Source of the DNA: CAJCIY01 sp036379355
Lineage (GTDB): Bacteria > Actinomycetota > Actinomycetes > Mycobacteriales > CAJCIY01
Reading direction: 5' to 3'
NCBI GenBank assembly: GCA_036379355.1
Contig: DASVGV010000155.1
Span: forward strand, 1 to 36,969
DNA: 36,969 bases
Part shown: positions 1-7,538 of the stretch, one piece after another
Numbering within the stretch: position 1 is the stretch's first letter
Layout of the letters: the number at the start of each line of letters is the position of its first letter
Made by a program: the position numbers and the translations under genes
Notes under the pieces: generated by a model
What the model was told of the DNA's origin: nothing
The model's input: the letters and a program-made list of their open reading frames with translations, nothing else
The model's database searches: none

Positions 1-723
1 GTCGTACACGTAGGTCTCGTCCAACGACACGCCGTTCAGGACCACGTGGCCCTGCTGGTCGCAGCAGCGGATGTGGTCACCGGGGATCGCGATGATGCGC
101 TTGATGAAGTCGTCCTCGCCGCACGTGCCGACACCGATGAAGCGCTCGACCGACCGGACGCCGGAGACCAGCGCGTTGGACTTCGGGCACGGCGCGTAGT
201 CGCCGCCTGCCTCGGCGAAGCGGGTTCCGTTGGTGTCGAACACGACGATCTGCCCGCGCTGCGGGGAGCCGACGTGGTAGGTCACCTTGTTCACGAGGAC
301 GCGATCGTGCACGTGCAGGGTCTGGAGCATCGAGGCGCTCGGGATGTAGAACGCCTGCACGAGGAACGTCTTGATGAGCAGCGCCAGCACGATGGCGATG
401 GCCAGCAGGATGGGCAGCTCCTTGAGGAACGAGCCCTGCGGCTTCTTGCGACCGGGCTGCCGCTCCCGGTCGGGAGGGATGGCCGGTCCGCGACCGCCGC
501 CCTCGCCCTGGTACGGAGCCGGCCGTTCCCCGACGGCGATGACGGCCGGGGGCGGCGGGTCCGGCTCGGGCGGGAGGCCCTGCTCGGCACCCGAGGACGG
601 CGGCTCGGGCTCGGGGGTGGCAGCGGGCGGTTCGGCACCCGGGGCGCTGGCGGCGAGGTCGCGCAGCCGCCCACGTGGCGTACGCGAACGATCGACCGGG
701 TCGTCGTCCGGGGAAGAGGTCAT
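1..723 (-). CDS. lepB: Signal peptidase I (3' end outside window)
   Basis: Membrane-bound serine protease that cleaves signal peptides from Sec/Tat-exported proteins on the outer face of the membrane. The ATG at 723-721 opens a frame that stays open to the window edge, giving 241 visible residues. Residues 1 to about 98 are a proline- and charge-rich, probably disordered cytoplasmic segment. A single membrane helix covers about 103-122. The catalytic Ser is in YIPSASM (Ser131) and the general-base Lys in FIKRIIAIPGD (Lys208), the Ser/Lys dyad of family S26. The C-terminal part of the catalytic domain lies beyond base 1. It follows rplS by 73 bases on the same strand, the usual actinobacterial order trmD-rplS-lepB. 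The product is certain; only the 3' end is missing. Confidence 0.97.
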   Translation of the reverse strand, partial: MTSSPDDDPVDRSRTPRGRLRDLAASAPGAEPPAATPEPEPPSSGAEQGLPPEPDPPPPAVIAVGERPAPYQGEGGGRGPAIPPDRERQPGRKKPQGSFLKELPILLAIAIVLALLIKTFLVQAFYIPSASMLQTLHVHDRVLVNKVTYHVGSPQRGQIVVFDTNGTRFAEAGGDYAPCPKSNALVSGVRSVERFIGVGTCGEDDFIKRIIAIPGDHIRCCDQQGHVVLNGVSLDETYVYD

Positions 724-796
724 CGCGCCCTCAGGATAGTGCCGGGCAGCGCCGACGGCCGGCTTCTGGCACCGGACGCGCGCAGCGGCGAGGACG

Positions 797-1153
797 TCAG
801 GACGAGACGGTGTCCCGGCGCTCCTTGATCTTGGCCTTCTTCCCGCGCAGGTCCCGCAGGTAGTACAGCTTCGCCCGGCGCACGTCGCCGCGGACCGCCA
901 CCTCGATGTGACCGATGGTCGGGCTGTGCACCGGGAAGGTGCGCTCGACGCCCACGCCGTACGACTCCTTGCGGACCGTGAACGTCTCGCGGATGCCGCC
1001 GCCCTGGCGCCGGATCACGACGCCCTGGAAGACCTGCTCGCGGGTGCGGGTTCCTTCGACGACCTTGACGAAGACCTTCAGCGTGTCGCCCGGGCGGAAG
1101 TCCGGGATGTCGCTGCGCAGGGAGCCAGCGTCGAGGTCGTCGAGGGTCTGCAT
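797..1153 (-). CDS. rplS: 50S ribosomal protein L19
   Basis: Large-subunit ribosomal protein at the interface with the 30S subunit. The 118-residue product from ATG 1153 starts MQTLDDLDAGSLR and has the family core: FRPGDTLKV, EGTRTREQVFQG, GGIRETFTVRK, VERTFPVHSP and a basic C-terminus (YLRDLRGKKAK). The frame remains open further upstream, but those residues do not resemble L19, and 118 residues is the normal length, so the internal ATG is chosen. No strong ribosome binding site is visible just before it; a GGAG lies about 25 bases upstream. A 122-base gap separates it from trmD. It may carry its own promoter, but I see no clear promoter or leader structure. Confidence 0.96.
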   Translation of the reverse strand: MQTLDDLDAGSLRSDIPDFRPGDTLKVFVKVVEGTRTREQVFQGVVIRRQGGGIRETFTVRKESYGVGVERTFPVHSPTIGHIEVAVRGDVRRAKLYYLRDLRGKKAKIKERRDTVSS

Positions 1154-1275
1154 GACGGTCCGTTCATCGGGGTGCCTCCGAGCGGCGGCACCGGTGCGTG
1201 CGGGGTCACGCCGAGACGTGACGGGAGGCCCGGGATCGCTCACCGGACCGGTCCAGGATGCCACATCCCGGCCGG

Positions 1276-1962
1276 CTACCGCGACTCCGGCGGCAGCAGG
1301 TCCGGTCGGCGCGCGCGGGTGCGCTCCCGGGACTGCTCGCGGCGCCACCGCGCGATGGCCGCGTGGTCACCCGATCGCAGCACCGCCGGCACCACATATC
1401 CCTCGTACGTCTCCGGCCGGGTGTACACCGGCCCCTCGAGCATCCCGTCCGGCCCCGCACCGAACGAGTCGTCGCTGATGGACTCGACATTCCCGACCAG
1501 GCCCGGCACGAGCCGGGCAGCCGCCTCGACGATCACGAGTGCAGCGGCCTCGCCCCCGCCGAGGACGTAGTCGCCGAGGCTGATCTCGTCGGTGGCCCAG
1601 TGGTCGACGACGCGCTGGTCGATGCCTTCGTACCGGCCGCAGCAGATGACCAGCCGCTCCGCGCGTGCCAGGTCGGCGGCGTACGCCTGGTCGAACCGCC
1701 GCCCCGCCGGCGTCGGGACCACGACGCGGGCACCGCCGGCGCCGATCGCCGTCAGCGCCTCCCACCACGGTTCGGGCCGCATGACCATGCCGGCGCCCCC
1801 GCCGTACGGGCTGTCGTCGACGGTGCGATGCACGTCGTGGGTGTAGTCGCGCAGGTCGTGGACGGCGATCGTGACCAGGCCCCGCTCGGCGGCCTTGCCG
1901 ACCAGCCCCAGTCGCAGCGGCGCGAGGTAGTCGGGAAAGATCGTCACGACGTCGACGTGCAC
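1276..1962 (-). CDS. trmD: tRNA (guanine-N1-)-methyltransferase
   Basis: Uses S-adenosylmethionine to methylate N1 of guanosine 37 next to the anticodon of certain tRNAs, preventing +1 frameshifts. The GTG at 1962 gives 228 residues starting VHVDVVTIFPDYL, the typical TrmD N-terminus. It is preferred over the longer open frame because rimM stops at 1964, one base away. Characteristic stretches are DDSPYGGGAGMVMRPEP, and ICCGRYEGIDQRV followed by EISLGDYVLGGGE, which form the SPOUT trefoil knot that binds the methyl donor. The C-terminal domain has LLRSGDHAAIARWR. It sits in the rpsP-KH-rimM-trmD operon and is very probably co-transcribed with rimM. Confidence 0.96.
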   Translation of the reverse strand: MHVDVVTIFPDYLAPLRLGLVGKAAERGLVTIAVHDLRDYTHDVHRTVDDSPYGGGAGMVMRPEPWWEALTAIGAGGARVVVPTPAGRRFDQAYAADLARAERLVICCGRYEGIDQRVVDHWATDEISLGDYVLGGGEAAALVIVEAAARLVPGLVGNVESISDDSFGAGPDGMLEGPVYTRPETYEGYVVPAVLRSGDHAAIARWRREQSRERTRARRPDLLPPESR

Positions 1963-1963
1963 G

Positions 1964-2509
1964 TCAGGCTCCGCCGAACAGACCCGGCGGCGGGTCGACG
2001 ACGAGCGTCCCGCCCGCGACGTCGACGGCCGGCACCAGGGCACGCACGAACGGGACGAGCACCTCCCGCCCGGCGGGGTCGGTCACCGCCACCAGCACCT
2101 GCGCGGCGTGCACCACGTCGGTGACGGTGCCGAGGGCGGCGCCGTCCGGTGTCACGGCGGTCAAGCCGATGAGGTCGTCGTCCCACCACGCGTCCTCGCC
2201 GGGGTCGCCGCGGTCGCCGGCGCTGATGTACAGCTCGCGACCACGCAGCGACTCGGCGGCGGTCCGGTCGGCGACGCCGGCGAACCGGACGAGGAGCCGG
2301 CCGCTGTGCCACGCCGTGCTCTGGACGGTCAGCGGACCGGCCGCGGTGCGCAGTACGGCGCCGTCGGCGAAGCGCAGCTCCGGGGCGTCCGTCCGCACCT
2401 CGACGGCGACGTCGCCGCGGATGCCGTGCGCCCGCCCGACGCGCCCGACGAGCACCTCGTCGCCGGCGGCCGTGTTCCGAGGCAGCGGACCCGGTGGACC
2501 AGTCACCAC
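1964..2509 (-). CDS. rimM: Ribosome maturation factor RimM
   Basis: 16S rRNA processing factor that binds the 30S head and S19 and assists late small-subunit assembly. The 181-residue product has the N-terminal RimM barrel (VGRVGRAHGIRGDVAVEVRTD, about residues 20-40). A C-terminal PRC-barrel domain includes WWDDDLIGLTAV, LGTVTDVVHA and LVPFVRALVPAVD. The start is a GTG at 2509 with a second GTG directly after; either could serve. It lies 16 bases after the KH-domain gene and one base before trmD, so the three are almost certainly one transcript with rpsP. Confidence 0.94.
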   Translation of the reverse strand: MVTGPPGPLPRNTAAGDEVLVGRVGRAHGIRGDVAVEVRTDAPELRFADGAVLRTAAGPLTVQSTAWHSGRLLVRFAGVADRTAAESLRGRELYISAGDRGDPGEDAWWDDDLIGLTAVTPDGAALGTVTDVVHAAQVLVAVTDPAGREVLVPFVRALVPAVDVAGGTLVVDPPPGLFGGA

Positions 2510-2525
2510 GTGAGCAAGGGCCGGG

Positions 2526-2777
2526 CTAGCGGGCCTCGTCGGTGTCCAGCACGTCGACGCGGACCCCCTGGCCCCCGACGGCCGCCATGACGGTGCGCAG
2601 GGCCGTGGCCGTCCGCCCGCCGCGTCCGATCACCTTGCCGAGGTCTTCGGGGTGCACGCGCACCTGCAACATCGGGCCGCGTCGGGTGTCGCGCTGGCGT
2701 ACCGACACGTCGTCGGGGTGCTGCACGATGCCGCGGACCAGGTGGTCGAGCGCCTGCTCGAGGTCGGCGGCCGCCAC
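2526..2777 (-). CDS. khpA: KH-domain RNA-binding protein
   Basis: Small (83-residue) single-KH RNA-binding protein of the family found directly downstream of rpsP in Gram-positive bacteria (KhpA). The GxxG loop is in KVIGRGGRTATALRTV (about residues 48-63), with flanking strands LQVRVHPEDL and VRVDVL. The GTG start overlaps the rpsP stop as TAGTG, sharing one G, so translation is probably coupled to S16. KhpA homologues act with KhpB in RNA binding and cell-envelope or division control in Firmicutes; whether that holds here is inference. Confidence 0.92.
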   Translation of the reverse strand: MAAADLEQALDHLVRGIVQHPDDVSVRQRDTRRGPMLQVRVHPEDLGKVIGRGGRTATALRTVMAAVGGQGVRVDVLDTDEAR

Positions 2778-3322
2778 TAGGACTCCGTGACCGTCGCGTC
2801 CTCGGCGGCCGTCGCGTCAGGCGCCTCGGCCTGCTCGGGCGAAGCCGTCTCGGCCGCGGGGGCAGCGTCCGCCGCGCTCGTGTCGCCGGCGGATTCGGTC
2901 TCCGCCGTGGGGGTGGCCTTGGCGGCGGTCTTCTTCGGCGCGGCCTTCTTCTTCGGGGTGGTGGCCGGGGCATCCGGGATGCCCGCCGACTCGGCGGCCG
3001 CGCTGGCGAACGCGGCGTGCTTGTCGGCCTTCGGCTGCGGGGTGAGCATCGGCTCGGGCGCGGGCTCGCCCCGGAACTTCTGCCAGTCGCCGGTCACGCG
3101 GAAGATGGCCGCGACTGCCTCGGTGGGCTGGGCGCCGACCGAGAGCCAGTACTGGGCCCGCTCGGAGTCGACCTCGATGAACGAGGGGTCCTCCTTGGGG
3201 TGGTACTTGCCGATCGTCTCGATCGATCGGCCGTCCCGCTTGGTCCGCGCATCGGCGACGACGATGCGGAAGTGCGGGGAGCGCATCTTGCCGAAGCGCG
3301 CAAGCTTGATCTTGGTGGCCAC
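2777..3322 (-). CDS. rpsP: 30S ribosomal protein S16 with long Ala/Glu-rich tail
   Basis: Small-subunit ribosomal protein needed for 30S assembly. Residues 1 to about 85 are the S16 core (ATKIKLARFGKMRSPHFRI, SIETIGKYHP, AQYWLSVGAQPTEAV). The remaining 95 or so residues are low-complexity, rich in Ala, Pro, Thr and Glu with a lysine patch (PKKKAAPKKTAAKA). Such tails are common in actinobacterial S16, but bacterial S16 is usually only 80-100 residues. The start is GTG, with GGAG about 15 bases upstream. It is the first gene of the rpsP-KH-rimM-trmD run. The 156 bases before it hold the protease terminator hairpin and no further gene. Confidence 0.96.
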   Translation of the reverse strand: MATKIKLARFGKMRSPHFRIVVADARTKRDGRSIETIGKYHPKEDPSFIEVDSERAQYWLSVGAQPTEAVAAIFRVTGDWQKFRGEPAPEPMLTPQPKADKHAAFASAAAESAGIPDAPATTPKKKAAPKKTAAKATPTAETESAGDTSAADAAPAAETASPEQAEAPDATAAEDATVTES

Positions 3323-3461
3323 GAGGTCGCAGTGCTCCAGGGGTGGGTACGGATGGCCTCGCCGTCACCCGCGTAGGGAGCGCCGACGGCGGTGCCGAGG
3401 GGTCACGAGCGGCACGGGTGAGAGGGCCGTGGCCGCCCGGGACCGGACCATTGTGCCAGAC

Positions 3462-3477
3462 CGGGGGTCCGCCCCCG
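3462..3477 (-). terminator. GC hairpin after the S53 protease
   Basis: Perfect inverted repeat CGGGGG-TCCG-CCCCCG, one base past the protease stop codon (3479). It has a 6-bp stem and a 4-base loop. No T-tract follows, so it would be a GC-hairpin type terminator as often proposed for actinobacteria. It separates the protease from rpsP. Confidence 0.45.
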
Positions 3478-3478
3478 C

Positions 3479-5074
3479 TCAGGAGGACGCGGCGAGGACC
3501 GAGACGACCGGCGTGCCGCGGCCGGTGTCGTAGTCGTAGCCGGGCGTCGCCGGGTAGATGCCGTTCACCCCGAGGGTGATGTCGTGGAAGGCGGCGGCCG
3601 GCAGGCCGTACAGGATCGGGCCGGCGAACCCGAGCGCGTTGCCGTGCGCGCTCTGCGCGCGAGCCCAGAATCCCTGCCACGCCGGCGCGCTGGCACTGGT
3701 GCCGCCGATGGTCTCGACGGTTCCGCTCACCACGACGTCGTAGCCGGAGTTCGGGTCTGCGTCGAGCGCCACGTCCGGGACGCCGCGCCGCACGCCGACG
3801 AAGCTGCCGCCCGCGTTCTGCTGCCAGGTCGGCACGGACTCGAACAGCGAGGGCCCGCCGCCCCCGGCGTACCAGGCGATCTCGGTGGGTGTGCTGGGGT
3901 CGAGCACCGTCGTGCCGCCCACCCCGATGGCGTACGGGGAGGCGGCCGGGTAGTTGTCGCCCGGCAGCCCGGCCGGCACGCCGTTGACGCCGACGACCGG
4001 CAGCGGGCAGAACGCCCCGGTGTCGCCGGACGAGGTGAACAGCGTCTGGCCCTGGACGGCGGCCTGCCGCAGCACGGTGTCGAGGGAGCTCTGCAGCCCG
4101 CCGACCTGTGCCAGCACCTCGCACTCGCCCGCCGAGAAGGAGGCCTGCCGGGTGAGGTCCTGGCTGACCCAGGTGCCGATCTCGGTGACGATCGTCGCGT
4201 CCGCGAGGTCGGGACCGTCGTAGACGTACAGCTGCGACGCGTCCGGCGCCTGGCTGGTGGCGTACTGGGTGTCGAGGTCGTACTCGTCCTGCCCGGACGT
4301 GTCCGTGCCGGCGCTCGGCGCCAGCACGGTCTGCCACGGGGTCTGCGGGAGGCCGTACGTCGTCTCGAACGTGCGCAGGTCCTTCTCGACCTGACCGAGC
4401 GGGCCGCTGGCGATGACCGCGACGGGGACGCCGGAGCCGGTGTGCGCGGACCCGGCGCCGTAGATGGCCGAGATCTGCTGCGGCGTGTACGAGGCGGGGA
4501 ACGAGAGCGCCGTGCGCTCCTGCAGGTGCATCGCCCCGACCTCGCTCAACCCGGTGACGCCCGCCACCAGGGGCGCGATGGACGCGGGCAGCGTGGCGGC
4601 GGTCGAGGGCCGGAGGCCGGTACGGCCGCCGGCGAACGCGACCGTCTGCAGGGTCGTGCCGAACGCCCGGCCCACCTGCGCGGCGGACCCGTCGAGCGCG
4701 AGGATCTGGCCGCCGTCGACCGGGGTGACCGTGAGCCCGGCGCCCCGCGCCCAGGCGGTGACCTGGTCGACCTGCGCCGCGGTCGCCCCGAAGCGCTGGG
4801 CGTACTCGGCGGGGGTGAGGCTGGCACCGGAGGCGATGAGCGCGTCCTGGGCGGCCACGTCGCGGGTGGCGAGCACGAGGTCGACCGGCACGTGCGCGGC
4901 GCTCGCCGGGCCGGTGACCGTGGCCCCGGTCAGCGCGACGGCGCTGCCACCGGCAACAGGGACGCGTGCGGGCGCAGTCCGGCCGGCCGCGACCGCGGCG
5001 CCCGCGGTCCCGGCGACGAGCGCGGTGGCTCCGGCCACGGCGAGGAGGGAGAGGGACGTTCGGGACGGGCGCAC
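3479..5074 (-). CDS. Secreted S53 family serine-carboxyl peptidase (sedolisin/kumamolisin-like)
   Basis: Predicted exported, acid-active endopeptidase made as a pro-enzyme. The 531-residue product has an N-terminal signal (basic start, hydrophobic 8-30, Ala-rich cleavage region). A pro-domain follows at about 45-185, with the fold-typical ALDGSAAQVGRAFGTTLQ. The catalytic domain has the Glu/Asp pair in DEYDLDTQ (Glu264, Asp268), the oxyanion Asp in SSGDTGAF (Asp351) and the nucleophile in GGTSASAP (Ser460). The C-terminal calcium site is seen as HDITLGVNG and YDYDTGRG. All catalytic residues are present. A GAGGAGC ribosome binding site precedes the GTG start. It sits between ffh and rpsP, where the M. 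tuberculosis order carries other genes. Substrate unknown. Confidence 0.93.
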   Translation of the reverse strand: MRPSRTSLSLLAVAGATALVAGTAGAAVAAGRTAPARVPVAGGSAVALTGATVTGPASAAHVPVDLVLATRDVAAQDALIASGASLTPAEYAQRFGATAAQVDQVTAWARGAGLTVTPVDGGQILALDGSAAQVGRAFGTTLQTVAFAGGRTGLRPSTAATLPASIAPLVAGVTGLSEVGAMHLQERTALSFPASYTPQQISAIYGAGSAHTGSGVPVAVIASGPLGQVEKDLRTFETTYGLPQTPWQTVLAPSAGTDTSGQDEYDLDTQYATSQAPDASQLYVYDGPDLADATIVTEIGTWVSQDLTRQASFSAGECEVLAQVGGLQSSLDTVLRQAAVQGQTLFTSSGDTGAFCPLPVVGVNGVPAGLPGDNYPAASPYAIGVGGTTVLDPSTPTEIAWYAGGGGPSLFESVPTWQQNAGGSFVGVRRGVPDVALDADPNSGYDVVVSGTVETIGGTSASAPAWQGFWARAQSAHGNALGFAGPILYGLPAAAFHDITLGVNGIYPATPGYDYDTGRGTPVVSVLAASS

Positions 5075-5174
5075 GCGGGCTCCTCGTAACGGTCGGCAGG
5101 CGCAGCGGTCGCACGATGCGACGCGCTCTGCCGGGGCAAACGAGGAAGGGTCACGGCGGTGACGGTCGCCGGAG

Positions 5175-6596
5175 TCAGCGGCGCGGACCGGTCTTCTTCT
5201 TCTTGCGCTTCTTGTTCCCGCCGCGCGTGGCGCTCTTGCGCGGACCGCCGGGGAGGCCGGGCATCCCCGGCACTCCCCCGCCGCCGCCCATCATCTGGCT
5301 CATCATCTTCTGCGCCTCGAAGAACCGGTCGACGAGCTGGTTGACCTCGTTGACGGTGACGCCGGAGCCCTTGGCGATGCGCAGCCGTCGCGACCCGTTG
5401 AGGATCCTCGGCTCGGACCGCTCGTGCGGCGTCATGGACCGGATGATCGCCGCGATGCGGTCGAGGTCGGAGTCGTCGACCCCCTCCATCGCCTCCTTCA
5501 TCTGGCCCTTCAGCTGCCCCATGCCGGGCAGCATCCCGAGGAGGCCCGAGATCGGACCCATCTTGCGGATCATCGACAGCTGCTTGAGGAAGTCCTCGAG
5601 CGTGAAGTTCTTGCCGCTGGCGAGCTTGGCCGCCATCTCCTCGGCCTCGTCGACCTCGAGCGCCTTCTCGGCCTGCTCGATGAGGGTGAGGACGTCGCCC
5701 ATCCCGAGGATGCGGCTGGCCATCCGCTCCGGGTGGAACACGTCGAAGTCGGTGAGCTTCTCGCCGCTGGAGGCGAACATCACCGGCGCGCCGCACACCT
5801 GCGCGATGGACAGCGCCGCGCCGCCCCGGGCGTCACCGTCGAGCTTGGACAGCACCACGCCGCTGAACCCGACGCCCTCGGCGAACGCCTGGGCCGTGGT
5901 CACCGCGTCCTGGCCGATCATGGCGTCGACGACGAACAGGGTCTCGTCCGGATGCACGGCATCGCGGATGTCGGCTGCCTGCCGCATGAGCTCGGCGTCC
6001 ACACCGAGCCGGCCTGCGGTGTCGACGATGACGACGTCGTAGCCCTTGGACCGCGCGTACGGCAGCGCGTCCCGCGCCACCGCCACCGGGTCGCCGACTC
6101 CCGACCCGGGCTGCGGCGCGTAGACCTCGACGCCGGCCTGGCCACCGACCACCTGCAACTGGGTGACGGCGTTCGGGCGCTGGAGGTCGCAGGCCACCAG
6201 CAGCGGCGCGTGCCCCTGGCCGCGCAGGTGCAGGGCGAGCTTGCCGGCGAGCGTGGTCTTCCCGGCGCCCTGCAGGCCCGCGAGCAGCAGCACCGTCGGC
6301 GGGTTCTTGGCATACCGCAGGCGGCGGGTGTCGCCGCCGAGGATCGCGACGAGCTCCTCGTTGACGATCTTGATGACCTGCTGGGCCGGGTTCAGCGCGG
6401 CACTGACCTCCGCGCCGCGCGCCCGCTCCTTGATGTTGGCGACGAAGGTGCGGACGACCGGCAGGGCGACGTCGGCTTCGAGCAGCGCGACGCGGATCTC
6501 CCGCGCCGTCGCGTCGATGTCCGCCTCCGAGAGCCGGCCCTTGCCGCGCAGCGACTGGAGGGTGCCGGTCAGCCGGTCGGACAGCGCTTCGAACAC
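5175..6596 (-). CDS. ffh: Signal recognition particle protein Ffh
   Basis: GTPase subunit of the signal recognition particle. It binds 4.5S RNA and signal sequences of nascent membrane proteins and docks with FtsY. The GTG at 6596 gives 473 residues beginning VFEALSDRLTGTLQSLRGKG, the standard Ffh start; the longer frame runs into the neighbouring SDR. The N domain is about 1-90. The G domain has GLQGAGKTTLAGKL (P-loop), VDTAGRLG and SKLDGDARGGAAL. The methionine-rich M domain (about 300-430) has SMIRKMGPISGLLGMLPGMG and FFEAQKMMSQMMGGGG. The C-terminus is basic (GGNKKRKKKKTGPRR). In the conserved actinobacterial order glnD lies just upstream; here about 15.8 kb intervenes. Confidence 0.97.
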   Translation of the reverse strand: MFEALSDRLTGTLQSLRGKGRLSEADIDATAREIRVALLEADVALPVVRTFVANIKERARGAEVSAALNPAQQVIKIVNEELVAILGGDTRRLRYAKNPPTVLLLAGLQGAGKTTLAGKLALHLRGQGHAPLLVACDLQRPNAVTQLQVVGGQAGVEVYAPQPGSGVGDPVAVARDALPYARSKGYDVVIVDTAGRLGVDAELMRQAADIRDAVHPDETLFVVDAMIGQDAVTTAQAFAEGVGFSGVVLSKLDGDARGGAALSIAQVCGAPVMFASSGEKLTDFDVFHPERMASRILGMGDVLTLIEQAEKALEVDEAEEMAAKLASGKNFTLEDFLKQLSMIRKMGPISGLLGMLPGMGQLKGQMKEAMEGVDDSDLDRIAAIIRSMTPHERSEPRILNGSRRLRIAKGSGVTVNEVNQLVDRFFEAQKMMSQMMGGGGGVPGMPGLPGGPRKSATRGGNKKRKKKKTGPRR

Positions 6597-6630
6597 CGGG
6601 CGATCGTACGGTCCGGGGCTGGCGAGGCGA

Positions 6631-7461
6631 TCAGGTGCGGCGGGCGGCGCGTTGCTCGGCCCGGCGGCCGAGCCGGCCGACGATGCCCTCGTACCCGGCA
6701 CCCAGCAGGCGCGGGACGCCGGCAAAGACGTACGCGTCGGGTCCGACGAGGATGCGCGCCGCGTTCTTGTCCACCCCGCGCAGGATCGTGGTGGCGGCCT
6801 TCGCCGGGGTGGTGCGGGCGAGCCTGTCGAACCGGCCGGCGGGGTCCTCCTCCTCGAGGGCGTCGCCGTGCAGGCGCGCGTTGCGCACGATGTTGGTCTT
6901 GACCCCGCCCGGGTGGACGCAGTGGACGGTGACCGGCTGCCCGCCGATGAGCATCTCCTGGCGGAGCGACTCGGTGAACCCGCGCACGCCGAACTTCGCC
7001 GTGCAGTAGGCGCTCTGGGTCGGGACGCCGACCAGGCCGAACACGCTGGAGATGTTCACGAGGTGCCCGTCGCCCGAGGCGATGAGGTGGGGCAGGAACG
7101 CCTTGGATCCCGTGATGACGCCCATGAGGTTGATCCCGAGCAACCAGTCGAGGTCGTCGAAGGACATCTCCTGCACGGTCGCGGCCACGGCGACCCCGGC
7201 GTTGTTGACGACCAGGTTGACCTGCCCGAAGTCGCGGATCACGTCGTCGGCGTGCGCCAGGAACGCGTCGCGGTCCGCGACGTCGAGCTGGTACGGGCGC
7301 ACCTGGTCCCCGCCGGCGAGCTCCACGGTGCGATCGAGCTCGGCCTTGTTCACGTCCGAGGCCGCGACCCGGGTGCCGCGGCGAGCCAGTTCGAGGGCCA
7401 GCGCCCGCCCGATGCCGGACCCGGCTCCGGTGACGACAGCGGTCTTTCCCGCGTATTCCAT
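6631..7461 (-). CDS. SDR family NAD(P)-dependent oxidoreductase
   Basis: Classical short-chain dehydrogenase/reductase of 276 residues, probably soluble. The nucleotide-binding motif is TGAGSGIG (11-18), the structural motif NNAG (86-89), the catalytic Ser in NISSVFG (about 138-139) and YCTAK gives Tyr152 and Lys156. An acidic residue (Asp36) after the second strand suggests NAD preference. The C-terminal 50 residues, beyond the usual core, are basic (LGRRAEQRAARRT), as in a subset of actinobacterial SDRs. Substrate unknown. A GGGAGGA ribosome binding site precedes ATG 7461. It is divergent from the propeller gene and 34 bases from ffh, so it may be co-transcribed into ffh. Confidence 0.9.
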   Translation of the reverse strand: MEYAGKTAVVTGAGSGIGRALALELARRGTRVAASDVNKAELDRTVELAGGDQVRPYQLDVADRDAFLAHADDVIRDFGQVNLVVNNAGVAVAATVQEMSFDDLDWLLGINLMGVITGSKAFLPHLIASGDGHLVNISSVFGLVGVPTQSAYCTAKFGVRGFTESLRQEMLIGGQPVTVHCVHPGGVKTNIVRNARLHGDALEEEDPAGRFDRLARTTPAKAATTILRGVDKNAARILVGPDAYVFAGVPRLLGAGYEGIVGRLGRRAEQRAARRT

Positions 7462-7538
7462 CTGTCCTCCCTTGTCGCTACCGTCCGCAAGATCGCAGAC
7501 CCGAACCTACTGCTGGACCCGCACAGGAGGCGACGATC

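Noticed and set aside
46..828. Plus-strand open frame opposite lepB
   Set aside because: Shadow frame: lepB on the minus strand has clear catalytic motifs; the plus-strand translation shows no family features.
1154..1275. Possible autoregulatory L19 leader before rplS
   Set aside because: No convincing conserved fold or promoter could be identified by eye in these 122 bases.
3430..3460. CACAAT as a promoter -10 for rpsP
   Set aside because: Only 4 of 6 match and there is no -35-like sequence at a suitable distance.
3584..5089. Long plus-strand frame (501 codons) opposite the S53 protease
   Set aside because: Arises from GC-rich third-position bias opposite the real protease; translation is Arg/Gly/Glu-rich with no motifs.
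2817..5114. Minus-strand frame covering rpsP and protease in another phase
   Set aside because: Out of frame with both real genes and rich in Arg/Gly/Pro; a GC artefact.
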